Source of the DNA: Nocardiopsis sp. CNT312
GTDB taxonomy: Bacteria; Actinomycetota; Actinomycetes; Streptosporangiales; Streptosporangiaceae
Reading direction: 5' to 3'
NCBI RefSeq assembly: GCF_000515115.1
Contig: NZ_AZXF01000013.1
Location: forward strand, 88,109 to 152,108
Length of the DNA: 64,000 nucleotides
A program made the position numbers and the translations under genes. The notes under the pieces were generated by a model. It saw only the letters and a list, made by a program, of their open reading frames with translations, searched no databases and was not told where the DNA came from. How positions within the stretch are numbered: the first letter of the stretch is position 1; every line of letters starts with the position of its first letter. Below, one piece after another: positions 56,307 through 64,000 of the stretch.

Positions 56307-57323
56307 CTATCCCCAGAACTGGAGGAGCAGCTCGCCGTGGAAGGCCATACCCGGGAACGCCGGGTTGGGCAGGACCAGCGTGAACAGCCCGTAGAAGAGG
56401 TCGGTGAGGGGCCCGTTCACCGACGGGAACCACAGCACCGCGAAGACGGAGATCGATCCGAACGCCCCCCAGGCCCGTCCCGGGCGCACCGCCCTCCCGG
56501 GCAGCCAGGGCGCGAGGACCTCGAACCCGTCCAGGCCCGGCAGGGGCAGGAGGTTGATCGCGGCGGCGGTCAGGTTGGCCAGGGACAGGAACGCCATCGC
56601 GGCGATCGCCCAGTTGGTGGTGTCGTTGCCGGGCGGGACCAGCAGTGAGACGGTGAGCGCCAGCAGTGTCGCCGCGGCCAGGCTCGCCAGTGGTCCGGCC
56701 AGAGCCACCAGCACGCGCCTGCCCCGGCCGGGGATGCGGTCCCAGTCCACGTAGGCGGGCGGGCCGGTCAGCCCGAGGCCGCTCAGGCACAGGTAGGCGA
56801 CCGGGAGCACCAGGCCGCCGAAGGCCTCGTGGTAGGCGAACGGGTTGAGGCGCAGATAGCCGCTGCCCCGCAGGGAGCGGTCACCGGCCAGGTAGGCGGC
56901 GAGCGCGTGCCCGAACTCGTGCACGGCCGAGGAGACGATCCACCCGAGCAGGATCAGCAGCGGCGGGATCAGCGGGGTGACCCTCGTCCCCTCCGCCACC
57001 CAGTCCAGCTCGACGGCCTGCCAGGACAGCCAACCCGCGAACCCCGTCAGCCCCAGCAGCAGGAGCAGCACCGGGCTGGGCAGGAAGTCGGTCCAGCCCT
57101 GCCGCGCGGGTCCGGTGTGCCCGGCGGGGTCCTCCCCGGAGGCCGGTTCCGCGGCGTGGCCAGGGTCCCCGCCGTCCTCGGCGCCTCCGGCCCGAGAGGG
57201 GACGTTGAGCGCGTCCTCGGGCATCCGCTCCCACGGGTCGGCGCCCAGGGCCCCGGTCGCGCCGTCTTCCGCCGCGGACGCGTCGGTCGGGTCCGCCTGT
57301 CGCGGGGTCTCGGGCGTGGGCAT
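56307..57323 (-). CDS. Site-2 protease family (M50) membrane metalloprotease
   Basis: A 338-residue intramembrane protease. After a disordered acidic 75-residue N-terminus come about six helices with HEFGH (135-139) in one and LLPLPGLDGF (the NPxPxxDG equivalent, third metal ligand) in another. ATG at 57323 follows caggagtgcc; GTG at 57341 is less likely. The substrate is unknown. It is convergent with the mshB operon. Confidence 0.88.
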   Translation of the reverse strand: MPTPETPRQADPTDASAAEDGATGALGADPWERMPEDALNVPSRAGGAEDGGDPGHAAEPASGEDPAGHTGPARQGWTDFLPSPVLLLLLGLTGFAGWLSWQAVELDWVAEGTRVTPLIPPLLILLGWIVSSAVHEFGHALAAYLAGDRSLRGSGYLRLNPFAYHEAFGGLVLPVAYLCLSGLGLTGPPAYVDWDRIPGRGRRVLVALAGPLASLAAATLLALTVSLLVPPGNDTTNWAIAAMAFLSLANLTAAAINLLPLPGLDGFEVLAPWLPGRAVRPGRAWGAFGSISVFAVLWFPSVNGPLTDLFYGLFTLVLPNPAFPGMAFHGELLLQFWG

Positions 57324-57408
57324 GGCACTCCTGCGGGTCACGGACGGCCTCTCGGGCTCCAGGGTACGGCGTGCGCCGCACTCCTCCGCGGCGGGTGCCC
57401 GCCGCAGG

Positions 57409-58770
57409 TCACACCACCGCCCGGGGGGCGACGGCCGACTTGTGCAGGCACGCGAGCGCGAACGCCCGTCCCGTGGCCGTCAGCCCTCCGCGCCCCTCCA
57501 CCTCACCGCCGACGAGCAGGTCCAGCGCCTCCAGCAGCCAGTTGACCGCCGTCACCATGGCACGCACCTGGTCCGAACCGGTCTCGGCCGTCTCGCTCCG
57601 GGTCGCCGCGTGGCGCCCGGCCGGCATCGGAGACTCCACCGGCGTCCACCCCGACTCCACCAGGACCCGTTCCGCCGCGGCGGCGTCCGACTCCGCGCGC
57701 CGCGTGTGCGAGCCGGTGCCCTGCGGGGTGCGGTCCAGGAGAATGCCCAGCAGGGTCTCCACGGCCGCCCGCTCGATGCCGCCCGACCGGCATACGGCCC
57801 CGGCGGCGGCCCACCACAGCGCCTCGGTGTCCCCCCGGAGTAGTCGGCCCCGCCGGGTGAGGACCAGCCGCCGGCCCGAGCACCGCACCGCGTGCATGCT
57901 CCTCAGCAGCTGGTGCAGCGCGATCACCTGGGTGCAGTCCGTCTCACTGCGCGGGGGCTCCGGGCTGCTCCGCCAGCCGAAGTCCTCGCACAGGCGGCGG
58001 ACCACGGCGGGGGAGAGGTATCCGACCTGGGTGAGCGCGATACCGTCCTCGGCCAGGTCCAACAGCGCCCGCAGCGGTTCCATGGCGCGATCAGCGGTGC
58101 GCGGGACGTCCACCCCGGCGATGAGGAGGCCCACCAGGGGCCACATGCGCTGGCGGTGCGGGTGGGAGGAGGACCCCAGCCACGCGCGGACCCGCTCCTC
58201 GCGGATCCGGTCCAGGTGGCTCAGGCCCTTGCTGTCGGGCTGGATGAGGAAGGAGCGCGCGAACCGCTCCTGCGCGGGCCGCCACCCGTGCCTGCCGGGC
58301 CGGATGTCGCCGAGGGAGATCGCCAGCTCCAGCGCGGCGGCGGTCTCGCCGTGCGCCCTGATCTCGGCCTCGCCCACCGAGGCGCCCCAGGTCAGTTCGG
58401 GCAGGTCCGGTGGCTGCACGCCCGACTCCCACATGAGCCGCTCGTACATGGCCAGGCCGGTGTCGTGGTCCTCGTCGTAGGTGGTGAGCAGGGTGACGGT
58501 CTCCGCCGAGGTGCAGACGTGCGCGTAGCGGTGCAGTTGGAGGAGGGAGAAGAGGCGTCCCAGGGAGCGGACGGCGAACAGCCGCTCCTCGGCGGAGTCG
58601 TGGAAGCGTACGGGCAGCTCGTACCAGCAGAACCGCTGGAGGCGGTGCTGGGTGAGGCGTTCGATGTCGTGGTCGGGGACCAGCGTGTCCAGGGCGCGGC
58701 GCGCCGATTCGGCGATCCGCTCATCCCGTTGCGCCAGTTCCGCGAGGGCGCACGTGACTGCTTCGCGCAT
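57409..58770 (-). CDS. Large protein of unknown function
   Basis: A 453-residue soluble, mainly helical protein, not assigned to any family. The N-terminal half has repeated Arg/Leu helices with little Lys; a winged-helix-like stretch (LHQLLRSMHAVRCSGRRLVLTRRGRLL) lies near 285-310. A second similar segment, GGLTATGRAFALACL, is near the C-terminus; both resemble the wing of archaeal-type HTH modules. A nucleic-acid or regulatory role is possible. It is monocistronic, between the M50 protease and the SH3-like gene. Confidence 0.6.
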   Translation of the reverse strand: MREAVTCALAELAQRDERIAESARRALDTLVPDHDIERLTQHRLQRFCWYELPVRFHDSAEERLFAVRSLGRLFSLLQLHRYAHVCTSAETVTLLTTYDEDHDTGLAMYERLMWESGVQPPDLPELTWGASVGEAEIRAHGETAAALELAISLGDIRPGRHGWRPAQERFARSFLIQPDSKGLSHLDRIREERVRAWLGSSSHPHRQRMWPLVGLLIAGVDVPRTADRAMEPLRALLDLAEDGIALTQVGYLSPAVVRRLCEDFGWRSSPEPPRSETDCTQVIALHQLLRSMHAVRCSGRRLVLTRRGRLLRGDTEALWWAAAGAVCRSGGIERAAVETLLGILLDRTPQGTGSHTRRAESDAAAAERVLVESGWTPVESPMPAGRHAATRSETAETGSDQVRAMVTAVNWLLEALDLLVGGEVEGRGGLTATGRAFALACLHKSAVAPRAVV

Positions 58771-58933
58771 GATGGGCGCTCACCACCTCCCGCCGTACCC
58801 GGCGCCCGTCGGCCCGGGGCGGGGCCGGGGCGCGTTCGTCCACACGGAGCCGAATCGGCTCGCCGAAGTGGAACCGTGCCGTCTGTTTACCCCGGTCGGG
58901 GCGAAGAATGCGTCGCCTCCGGAGGACCGCGCC

Positions 58934-59191
58934 TCAGGGAGCCTCCGGCGGTCGGCCGCCGCGCCGTCTCGGCGGGACGGGAGGGACGACACGGCTGGCG
59001 GCGATACCGGATTCGGAGACCTCCACCGGTGAGCCGTCACGGCGGCGCAGGCACAGCACCCCGTCCGTCCAGGACTCCACCACTCCGACGATATCGGTGA
59101 AGCCGCCCTCGGGGAGGCGGATCCGCAGGGAGACGCGCCGACCGACGTCCTCGCGGGTGATTCGATGGACCAGACGGCCCCCCATGTGCAT
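58934..59191 (-). CDS. Stand-alone SH3-like domain (Rv0428c N-terminal type)
   Basis: An 85-residue protein matching the N-terminal SH3-like domain of Rv0428c-type GNAT acetyltransferases (RITREDVGRRVSLRIRLPEG, VGVVESWTDGVLCLRRRDG, GIAASRVVPPVPP). The acetyltransferase domain that normally follows is absent: the stop is at 58934 and the next upstream-reading gene begins at 58770. ATG at 59191 has ggtggg ahead. It is either a natural one-domain form or the remnant of a shortened gene. It is divergent from fdxA. Confidence 0.6.
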   Translation of the reverse strand: MHMGGRLVHRITREDVGRRVSLRIRLPEGGFTDIVGVVESWTDGVLCLRRRDGSPVEVSESGIAASRVVPPVPPRRRGGRPPEAP

Positions 59192-59375
59192 CCAACCCAC
59201 CCCCGATTGTGCGTCACACGTTCTCCAACGCCATACTAGGAGGACGATATCTGTGCCAATCGCTGACAGAGTTCCCGGCAGGGGAGGCCGCGGTGCCCGC
59301 ACACCGCCGCCCCTTCCGGGACTCTCAGGGTCCCCGTCAGGCTCCCGCCGCGGGGGTGAGATCAAGGAGTTCGAC

Positions 59376-59696
59376 GTGACCTACGTCATCGCGCAGCCCT
59401 GTGTCGACGTGCTGGACAAGGCGTGCATTGACGAATGCCCCGTGGACTGCATCTACGAGGGCGACCGCATGCTCTACATCCACCCGGACGAGTGCGTTGA
59501 CTGCGGTGCGTGCGAGCCGGTCTGCCCCGTCGAGGCCATCTACTACGAGGACGACCTTCCCGACCAGTGGTCGGACTTCTACAAGGCCAACGTGGAGTTC
59601 TTCGACGACCTGGGCTCCCCCGGCGGCGCCGCCAAGCAGGGCAAGATCGACCGGGACCACCCGCTCATCGCCAAGCTGCCGCCGCAGGCGGAGTAG
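59376..59696 (+). CDS. fdxA: 7Fe ferredoxin
   Basis: A 106-residue [3Fe-4S][4Fe-4S] ferredoxin. Cys9, 17, 21, 25, 40, 43, 46 and 50 fit the Azotobacter FdI-type arrangement, with Cys25 the expected free residue. A C-terminal 50-residue extension is normal. GTG at 59376 with aaggag ahead. It carries electrons at low potential in the cytoplasm. The fdxA-dapC-dapD-dapE order is conserved in actinomycetes. A very long hairpin follows. Confidence 0.95.
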   Translation: MTYVIAQPCVDVLDKACIDECPVDCIYEGDRMLYIHPDECVDCGACEPVCPVEAIYYEDDLPDQWSDFYKANVEFFDDLGSPGGAAKQGKIDRDHPLIAKLPPQAE

Positions 59697-59779
59697 GATC
59701 CGCCCCTCGGCCGCGTCCGCGGCCGACCACGCACACCCCCTTGGCGCAGAGGGTGCCGCCCCGCGCGGGCGGCCCGATC

Positions 59780-59823
59780 GACGCGGTCGCGCCGGCCCCC
59801 GACGGGGCCGGCGCGACCGCGTC
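59780..59823 (+). terminator. 20-bp perfect stem between fdxA and dapC
   Basis: gacgcggtcgcgccggcccc, loop cgac, and its exact 20-base complement. It begins 83 bp after fdxA and lies 40 bp before dapC, with no T-run. It would be extremely stable as RNA; it could terminate fdxA or gate dapC. Confidence 0.7.
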
Positions 59824-59863
59824 ATGAGCAGTGGTAAGCGAACCCCAGGGAGAGAGAACACCG

Positions 59864-60970
59864 ATGGCCCAGCGGCGACGGGTGACCGACCGGCTCCCGA
59901 CCTTCCCGTGGGACCGGCTCACGCCGTACAAGCGCACGGCCGCCGCCCACCCCGACGGCATCGTCGACCTGTCGGTGGGCACGCCCGTGGACCCCGTTCC
60001 CGGTCTCGTCCGCCGCGCCCTGACCGACGCCGCGGACGCGCCGGGATACCCCGCCACATGGGGGACGCCCCGGCTGCGCGGCTCGATCTCCGACTGGCTG
60101 GAGCGGCGGCACGGCGTGCGCGTCGCCGAGGGCGCGGTCCTGCCGACCGTCGGCTCCAAGGAGCTGGTGGCGCACCTGCCCGCCCAGCTCGGGCTGGGCC
60201 CGGGCGATACCGTCGTCCACCCCGAGCTGGCCTACCCCACCTACGACATCGGGGCGCGGCTGGCGGGCGCGGAGCCCGTGGCCTCCGACGGCCTGGCCTC
60301 GCTCGGCCCGGCCCCGGTCGGGCTCGTCTGGGTGAACTCGCCGAGCAACCCCACCGGCCGCGTGCTGGGCGTGCCGCACCTGCGCAAGGTCGTCGCCTGG
60401 GCACGCGAGCGGGGTGCGGTGGTGGCCTCCGACGAGTGCTACCTCGGCCTGGGGTGGGAGGGCACCGAGCCGGTGTCGATCCTGCATCCCGAGGTGTGCG
60501 ATGGGTCCCACGAGAACCTGCTGGCCGTGCACTCGCTGTCCAAGCGCTCCAACCTGGCGGGCTACCGGGCCGCCTTCGTCGCCGGGGACCCCGCCCTGGT
60601 CGAGGAGCTGCTGGCCGTGCGCAAACACGGGGGGGTGATCATGCCGGCCCCCGTCCAGGCGGCCATGGCGGCGGCATTGGACGACGACGCCCACGCGCGG
60701 GAGCAGAAGGAGCGCTACCGTGCGCGCCGCGAGCGGCTGCGCACCGCCTTCGAGGCCGCGGGATGGCGGATCGAGCACTCCGAGGCCGGTCTGTACCTGT
60801 GGGCGAGCCACCCCGGGCACGACGCGTGGGGGGCGGTGTCCGCCCTCGCTGAGCGCGGCATCCTGGTGGCGCCCGGCGAGTTCTACGGCAAGGCGGGGGC
60901 GGGCCACGTCCGGGTGGCCTTCACCGCCACCGACGAGCGTGTGGACGCGGCGGCCGCGCGCCTGCCCTGA
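59864..60970 (+). CDS. dapC: Succinyldiaminopimelate transaminase
   Basis: A 368-residue fold-type I PLP enzyme. Lys227 in SLSKRSNLAGYR is the Schiff-base residue; NSPSNPTGRVL and SDECYLGLGW are standard cofactor motifs. It converts N-succinyl-2-amino-6-ketopimelate to succinyl-DAP, between DapD and DapE of the same pathway. ATG at 59864 follows gggagagag. The 33-bp in-frame extension upstream is ignored. Confidence 0.92.
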   Translation: MAQRRRVTDRLPTFPWDRLTPYKRTAAAHPDGIVDLSVGTPVDPVPGLVRRALTDAADAPGYPATWGTPRLRGSISDWLERRHGVRVAEGAVLPTVGSKELVAHLPAQLGLGPGDTVVHPELAYPTYDIGARLAGAEPVASDGLASLGPAPVGLVWVNSPSNPTGRVLGVPHLRKVVAWARERGAVVASDECYLGLGWEGTEPVSILHPEVCDGSHENLLAVHSLSKRSNLAGYRAAFVAGDPALVEELLAVRKHGGVIMPAPVQAAMAAALDDDAHAREQKERYRARRERLRTAFEAAGWRIEHSEAGLYLWASHPGHDAWGAVSALAERGILVAPGEFYGKAGAGHVRVAFTATDERVDAAAARLP

Positions 60971-60974
60971 GACC

Positions 60975-61838
60975 TCATTCCAGGACGAGTCCGCCGGGGT
61001 CCGCAGTGGACCAGGCCTCGGCGTCCTCCGTCCCGTCGGAGATCCGCCACTGCCGCCCCTGGTAGGCGACCGAGGTCAGCCCGTACTCCTCGGCGTGGGC
61101 GACCGCCCAGAGCGCCATCGCCCACCCCGTGTCCCCCGTCCGGGGGTCCTCCTCCAAGGGCAGGCTCTCCGGGGCGATGCCGAAGACCCGGGCCATCTCC
61201 TCCCGGGCGCCCTCCGGGTCCGCGTCGGCGGCCCGGACCGCCTCGACGGTCTCCGGGACGTACCAGCACGTCATCGCCGGTCCCAGCGTGCCGGTGAACG
61301 CCTCCGCCATGTCCGCGGACAGGAGTTCGTGCTGGTCGTAGGCGTAGCCGTCGGCGCTGCGCTGCACGGCCTGGGCCGCCTCGAACACCGGCAGCGACTC
61401 CCAGCCCTCAACCTCGGCCAGTGCCGTGTAGAAGGCGGTGCTGGCGTACACGGGGTCGAGGATCTCCTCGGGCTCGCCCCACTCCTGTGAGGGCCGCTGC
61501 TGGAACAGGCCCAGCGAGTCACGGTCGCCGAACTCCAGGTTGTAGAAGGTCGACTCCTGCCACACGGTCGCGAACGCCACGGTGACGGCGGACCCGGGCA
61601 GGTCGTGGCCGAAGGCCACACCGCTGACCGTGGCCGCGTTCCTCGCCTGGGCGGGCTCCAGCTCGTACTCCCCCTGGGCCAGGTCCAGCCGGCACCCTGG
61701 TTCGGGGGGCTCCGCGGTCTCCACCGGCTCCACGGTGGTCAGCACGTAGTAGGCGCCCCCGACAAGCGCGCCGCAGACGAGGGACAGGGCGAGGAGGATC
61801 TTGACGAACGCGGAGAGTCTCCGCCGCTTACTGGGCAC
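60975..61838 (-). CDS. Membrane-anchored lysozyme/transglycosylase-like protein
   Basis: A 287-residue protein: basic N-terminus, one helix (about 12-30), then an extracytoplasmic domain whose VWQESTFYNLEFGDRDSLGLFQQRPSQ region (described as WQES through FQQRP) matches the lytic-transglycosylase-type fold, with the Glu in WQES as candidate catalytic acid. Automatic tools sometimes mislabel such proteins as metal transporters. GTG at 61838 fits the helix position; ATG at 61961 adds 41 polar residues. Confidence 0.68.
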   Translation of the reverse strand: MPSKRRRLSAFVKILLALSLVCGALVGGAYYVLTTVEPVETAEPPEPGCRLDLAQGEYELEPAQARNAATVSGVAFGHDLPGSAVTVAFATVWQESTFYNLEFGDRDSLGLFQQRPSQEWGEPEEILDPVYASTAFYTALAEVEGWESLPVFEAAQAVQRSADGYAYDQHELLSADMAEAFTGTLGPAMTCWYVPETVEAVRAADADPEGAREEMARVFGIAPESLPLEEDPRTGDTGWAMALWAVAHAEEYGLTSVAYQGRQWRISDGTEDAEAWSTADPGGLVLE

Positions 61839-62038
61839 GGGCGAACCATCGGGTCGGTGGACGGGTGGAACGCGTCCGCGCGGGAAGGGAGTAGGTCCGC
61901 GAGGCGCGTGAGGCGTGTGAGTGCCACGGCGAAAGTGTAGTCGGCGAGTGAACCAGGACATAGCGGTGGGAAGAACTCGTTCCATCAGGGGCGGGGTACG
62001 GCATTCCGCAGGCCGCGCAGCGGCTAACGTGGTGACAC

Positions 62039-62875
62039 ATGACCAGCTCGTACACAAGCCCGCTGCCCGACGAGATCGACGCACTCTGGGAGCGGCGCAC
62101 CGAACTCACCCCTGACCACGCAGAGCCCCGTGCGACCATCCTCGCCGCGATCGACCAGATCGACGAGGGCAAGGCCCGCGTCGCCTTCGTCGACCCGAGC
62201 ACCGACGAGGTCGTGGTCGACGAGCGCGCCAAGCGCTCCATCCTGCTCGGCTTCAAGGTCCTGGAGATGAAGGAGTCCCGGGCGGGCGACTTCCACCACC
62301 ACGACCGCATGCCGCTGAAGACCCGTCTCGACGGGGTCCGCGTGGTGCCGGGCGCCATCGCCCGTTGGGGCTCCTACCTGGCGCCGGGCGTCGTGCTCAT
62401 GCCCTCCTTCACCAACATCGGCGCCCACGTCGGCTCCGGCACCATGGTGGACACCTGGGCGACCGTGGGCTCCTGCGCCCAGGTCGGCGAGAACGTCCAC
62501 CTGTCCGGCGGCGTGGGCGTGGGCGGTGTCCTGGAGCCGCCGCAGGCCTCCCCGGTGATCATCGAGGACGACGCCTTCCTCGGCTCCCGCAGCATGGTCG
62601 TGGAGGGCGCGCGTGTGCGGACCGGTGCCAAGCTCGGCGCGGGGACCATCCTCACCTCCTCCACCAGGGTCTTCGACGCCGAGACCGGCGAGGAACTGGA
62701 GCGCGGGCAGGCTCCGGCCTGGTCGGTGTGTGTGACCGCCAACCGTGTCAAGAGCTTCCCCGGCGGCGACTTCGGCATGCCCGTCCTGCTGGTGCTCAAG
62801 CGCTTGGAGGAGGGGGCCGAGCACGACAAGCTCGCCCTGAACGACCTCCTGCGCGAACACGGCGTCAACGCCTGA
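62039..62875 (+). CDS. dapD: Tetrahydrodipicolinate N-succinyltransferase
   Basis: A 278-residue left-handed beta-helix enzyme: repeated hexapeptide-like turns through residues about 110-210 (e.g. GAHVGSGTMVDTWATVGSCAQVG). The length and N-terminus resemble the E. coli-type DapD more than the longer mycobacterial one. TAACGT at 62025-62030 is a good -10 with ATG 8 bp on, so the transcript is probably leaderless. It succinylates tetrahydrodipicolinate for DapC. Confidence 0.94.
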   Translation: MTSSYTSPLPDEIDALWERRTELTPDHAEPRATILAAIDQIDEGKARVAFVDPSTDEVVVDERAKRSILLGFKVLEMKESRAGDFHHHDRMPLKTRLDGVRVVPGAIARWGSYLAPGVVLMPSFTNIGAHVGSGTMVDTWATVGSCAQVGENVHLSGGVGVGGVLEPPQASPVIIEDDAFLGSRSMVVEGARVRTGAKLGAGTILTSSTRVFDAETGEELERGQAPAWSVCVTANRVKSFPGGDFGMPVLLVLKRLEEGAEHDKLALNDLLREHGVNA

Positions 62876-63010
62876 CGGGGTACGGTCCGCCGTGGCGCGG
62901 ACGCCCTCTCCCGTACACGCGGGGGAGGGCGTCCGAGCCCCGGGAGGCCGCGGATGTCCCTAGGCTGGGACCGGAAGACGACGACCTCACCGGAAAACAG
63001 GGGCGAGACG

Positions 63011-64000
63011 ATGCTGGACCTGACCTCGGACGTGGCGGACCTGACCGCCGCCCTGGTGGACCTCCGCTCCGAGAGCGGTGAGGAGAAGGCCCTCGCCGAC
63101 GGGGTCGAGCGCGCGCTGGCGGGCCTGCCGCACCTGGAGGTGCTCCGCGACGGCGACGCGGTCGTCGCGCGCACCGGCCTGGGCCGCCCCCGACGGGTGG
63201 TGATCGCCGGCCACCTCGACACCGTGCCCGTGGTCGGCAACCTCCCCTCGCACGTGGACGGCGGACGCCTGTACGGCTGCGGCACCTCCGACATGAAGGC
63301 GGGCGTGGCGGTGCAGCTCAAGCTCGCCGCCCTGGCCGCCGAACCGGTGCACGACGTCACCTACGTCTTCTACGACAACGAGGAGGTCGACGCCTCACGC
63401 AACGGCCTGCGGCGGCTGGCGGCGCACAGCCCCGAGTGGCTGGCGGGCGACTTCGCGATCCTCATGGAGCCCACCGACGGCGTCATCGAGGGCGGCTGCC
63501 AGGGCACGATGCGGGTGCGGGTCACGGTTCGGGGCACCCGCGCGCACAGCGCCCGCTCGTGGATGGGCGAGAACGCCATCCACGGGGCCGGGGCCGTCCT
63601 CGACGTGCTGCGCGCCCACACCCCCCGCGAGCCGGAGGTGGAGGGGCTGCGCTTCCACGAGGGGCTCAACGCCGTGTTCGTCGAGGGCGGGGTGGCGGGC
63701 AACGTCATCCCCGACGAGTGCGTCGTCACGATCAACTACCGCTTCGCGCCGGACCTGTCGGTGGCCGAGGCCGAGGCCTACCTGCGCGGGCTCTTCGACG
63801 GCTACGAGGTGGAGGTGACCGACGCCGCGGCCCCGGCACGTCCCGGCCTCGACGACCCCTCGGCGGCCGCGTTCGTGGCCTCGGTGGGCGGCGGCCGGGC
63901 GCGCGCCAAGCTCGGCTGGACCGACGTGTCCCGGTTCTCGGAGCTGGGCGTGCCCGCGGTCAACTACGGCCCGGGCGACCCGACGCTGGCGCACACCCGC
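63011..64000 (+). CDS. dapE: Succinyl-diaminopimelate desuccinylase (C-terminus cut)
   Basis: An M20A dizinc hydrolase with 330 residues visible and no stop before the window edge. Metal ligands: AGHLDTVPV (H68, D70), CGTSDMKAG, and the EE pair of YDNEEVD. The dimerisation domain (RGTRAHSARSW) and NVIPDE segments are normal. It releases succinate from succinyl-DAP, completing the dapC-dapD-dapE set. Only the last 25 or so residues seem to be missing. ATG at 63011. Confidence 0.93.
   Translation, partial: MLDLTSDVADLTAALVDLRSESGEEKALADGVERALAGLPHLEVLRDGDAVVARTGLGRPRRVVIAGHLDTVPVVGNLPSHVDGGRLYGCGTSDMKAGVAVQLKLAALAAEPVHDVTYVFYDNEEVDASRNGLRRLAAHSPEWLAGDFAILMEPTDGVIEGGCQGTMRVRVTVRGTRAHSARSWMGENAIHGAGAVLDVLRAHTPREPEVEGLRFHEGLNAVFVEGGVAGNVIPDECVVTINYRFAPDLSVAEAEAYLRGLFDGYEVEVTDAAAPARPGLDDPSAAAFVASVGGGRARAKLGWTDVSRFSELGVPAVNYGPGDPTLAHTR

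Overview
This window comes from the chromosome of a high-GC actinomycete. By eye it is about 70% G+C, with strong G/C third-position bias and many GTG and TTG starts. It encodes a mycothiol-pathway deacetylase, an actinobacterial acyl-CoA carboxylase with a small epsilon subunit, a LytR-CpsA-Psr protein, DUF3017 next to folD, a Scr1-type regulator with its DUF397 partner, and a fdxA-dapC-dapD-dapE lysine/DAP cluster. This set fits Nocardiopsaceae (Nocardiopsis-like) best. The genus is inferred from gene content and was not tested. I saw no tRNA or rRNA genes, no CRISPR array, and no insertion sequence or phage.

Layout. 1-7.7 kb (minus strand): a tightly overlapping extracellular polysaccharide operon. 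In transcription order it encodes a Wzz-like chain-length protein with a degenerate P-loop, a Wzy-like polymerase, an APH-fold kinase, a sulfotransferase, a Wzx flippase and a two-part Alg14/Alg13-type glycosyltransferase; the last gene runs off the left edge. 7.9-15.3 kb: one-carbon and purine metabolism (purN-purH-folD), an FHA regulator, DUF3017, icd, and an unassigned structured RNA with its own terminator. 15.3-24.5 kb: an LCP cell-wall ligase, a decayed galactokinase-like GHMP protein, a YihY membrane protein, a YbdK-type carboxylate-amine ligase, an M20 amidohydrolase, adenosine deaminase, a PH-domain protein, an orphan iron box, and purine nucleoside phosphorylase. 24.9-29.6 kb: an LpdA-like flavoprotein, a zinc-ribbon repeat protein, a zinc-ribbon kinase, a Met/Gly-rich TPM-like membrane protein, and a Uma2 nuclease-fold protein. 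29.7-38.7 kb: biotin-dependent acyl-CoA carboxylase (alpha, epsilon, beta), PEP carboxylase, two tandem Uma2 paralogues sharing a near-identical upstream block, and biotin ligase BirA, which would charge the carboxylase. 38.9-40.6 kb: a class III nucleotide cyclase and an MBL hydrolase.

40.7-45.3 kb is the accessory stretch: an AbiE toxin-antitoxin pair with palindromic operator-like DNA, two small unknown genes, an Scr1-type XRE regulator with DUF397, and an Arg/Pro-rich unknown. A CRP-type palindrome lies at its left end. 45.4-49.8 kb: a LysR regulator divergent from a type-B succinate dehydrogenase operon (sdhCAB). 49.9-50.5 kb: a Doc/RHH toxin-antitoxin module with an operator-like repeat. 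50.7-58.8 kb: a GNAT, an SpoU methyltransferase, DUF3054, an S9 peptidase, mshB, a small membrane protein, a site-2 protease, and an unknown 453-residue protein. 58.9-64 kb: a lone SH3-like domain, the 7Fe ferredoxin fdxA, then dapC, a transglycosylase-like membrane protein, dapD and dapE (cut by the right edge). The dap genes supply DAP for peptidoglycan and lysine.

The best candidates for something undescribed are: the structured RNA at about 15.0-15.2 kb; the orphan IdeR/DmdR-type iron box followed by a long hairpin at 23.4-23.6 kb; the paired Uma2 genes whose upstream DNA is better conserved than their coding DNA; and the paired zinc-ribbon genes at 26.4-27.4 kb.
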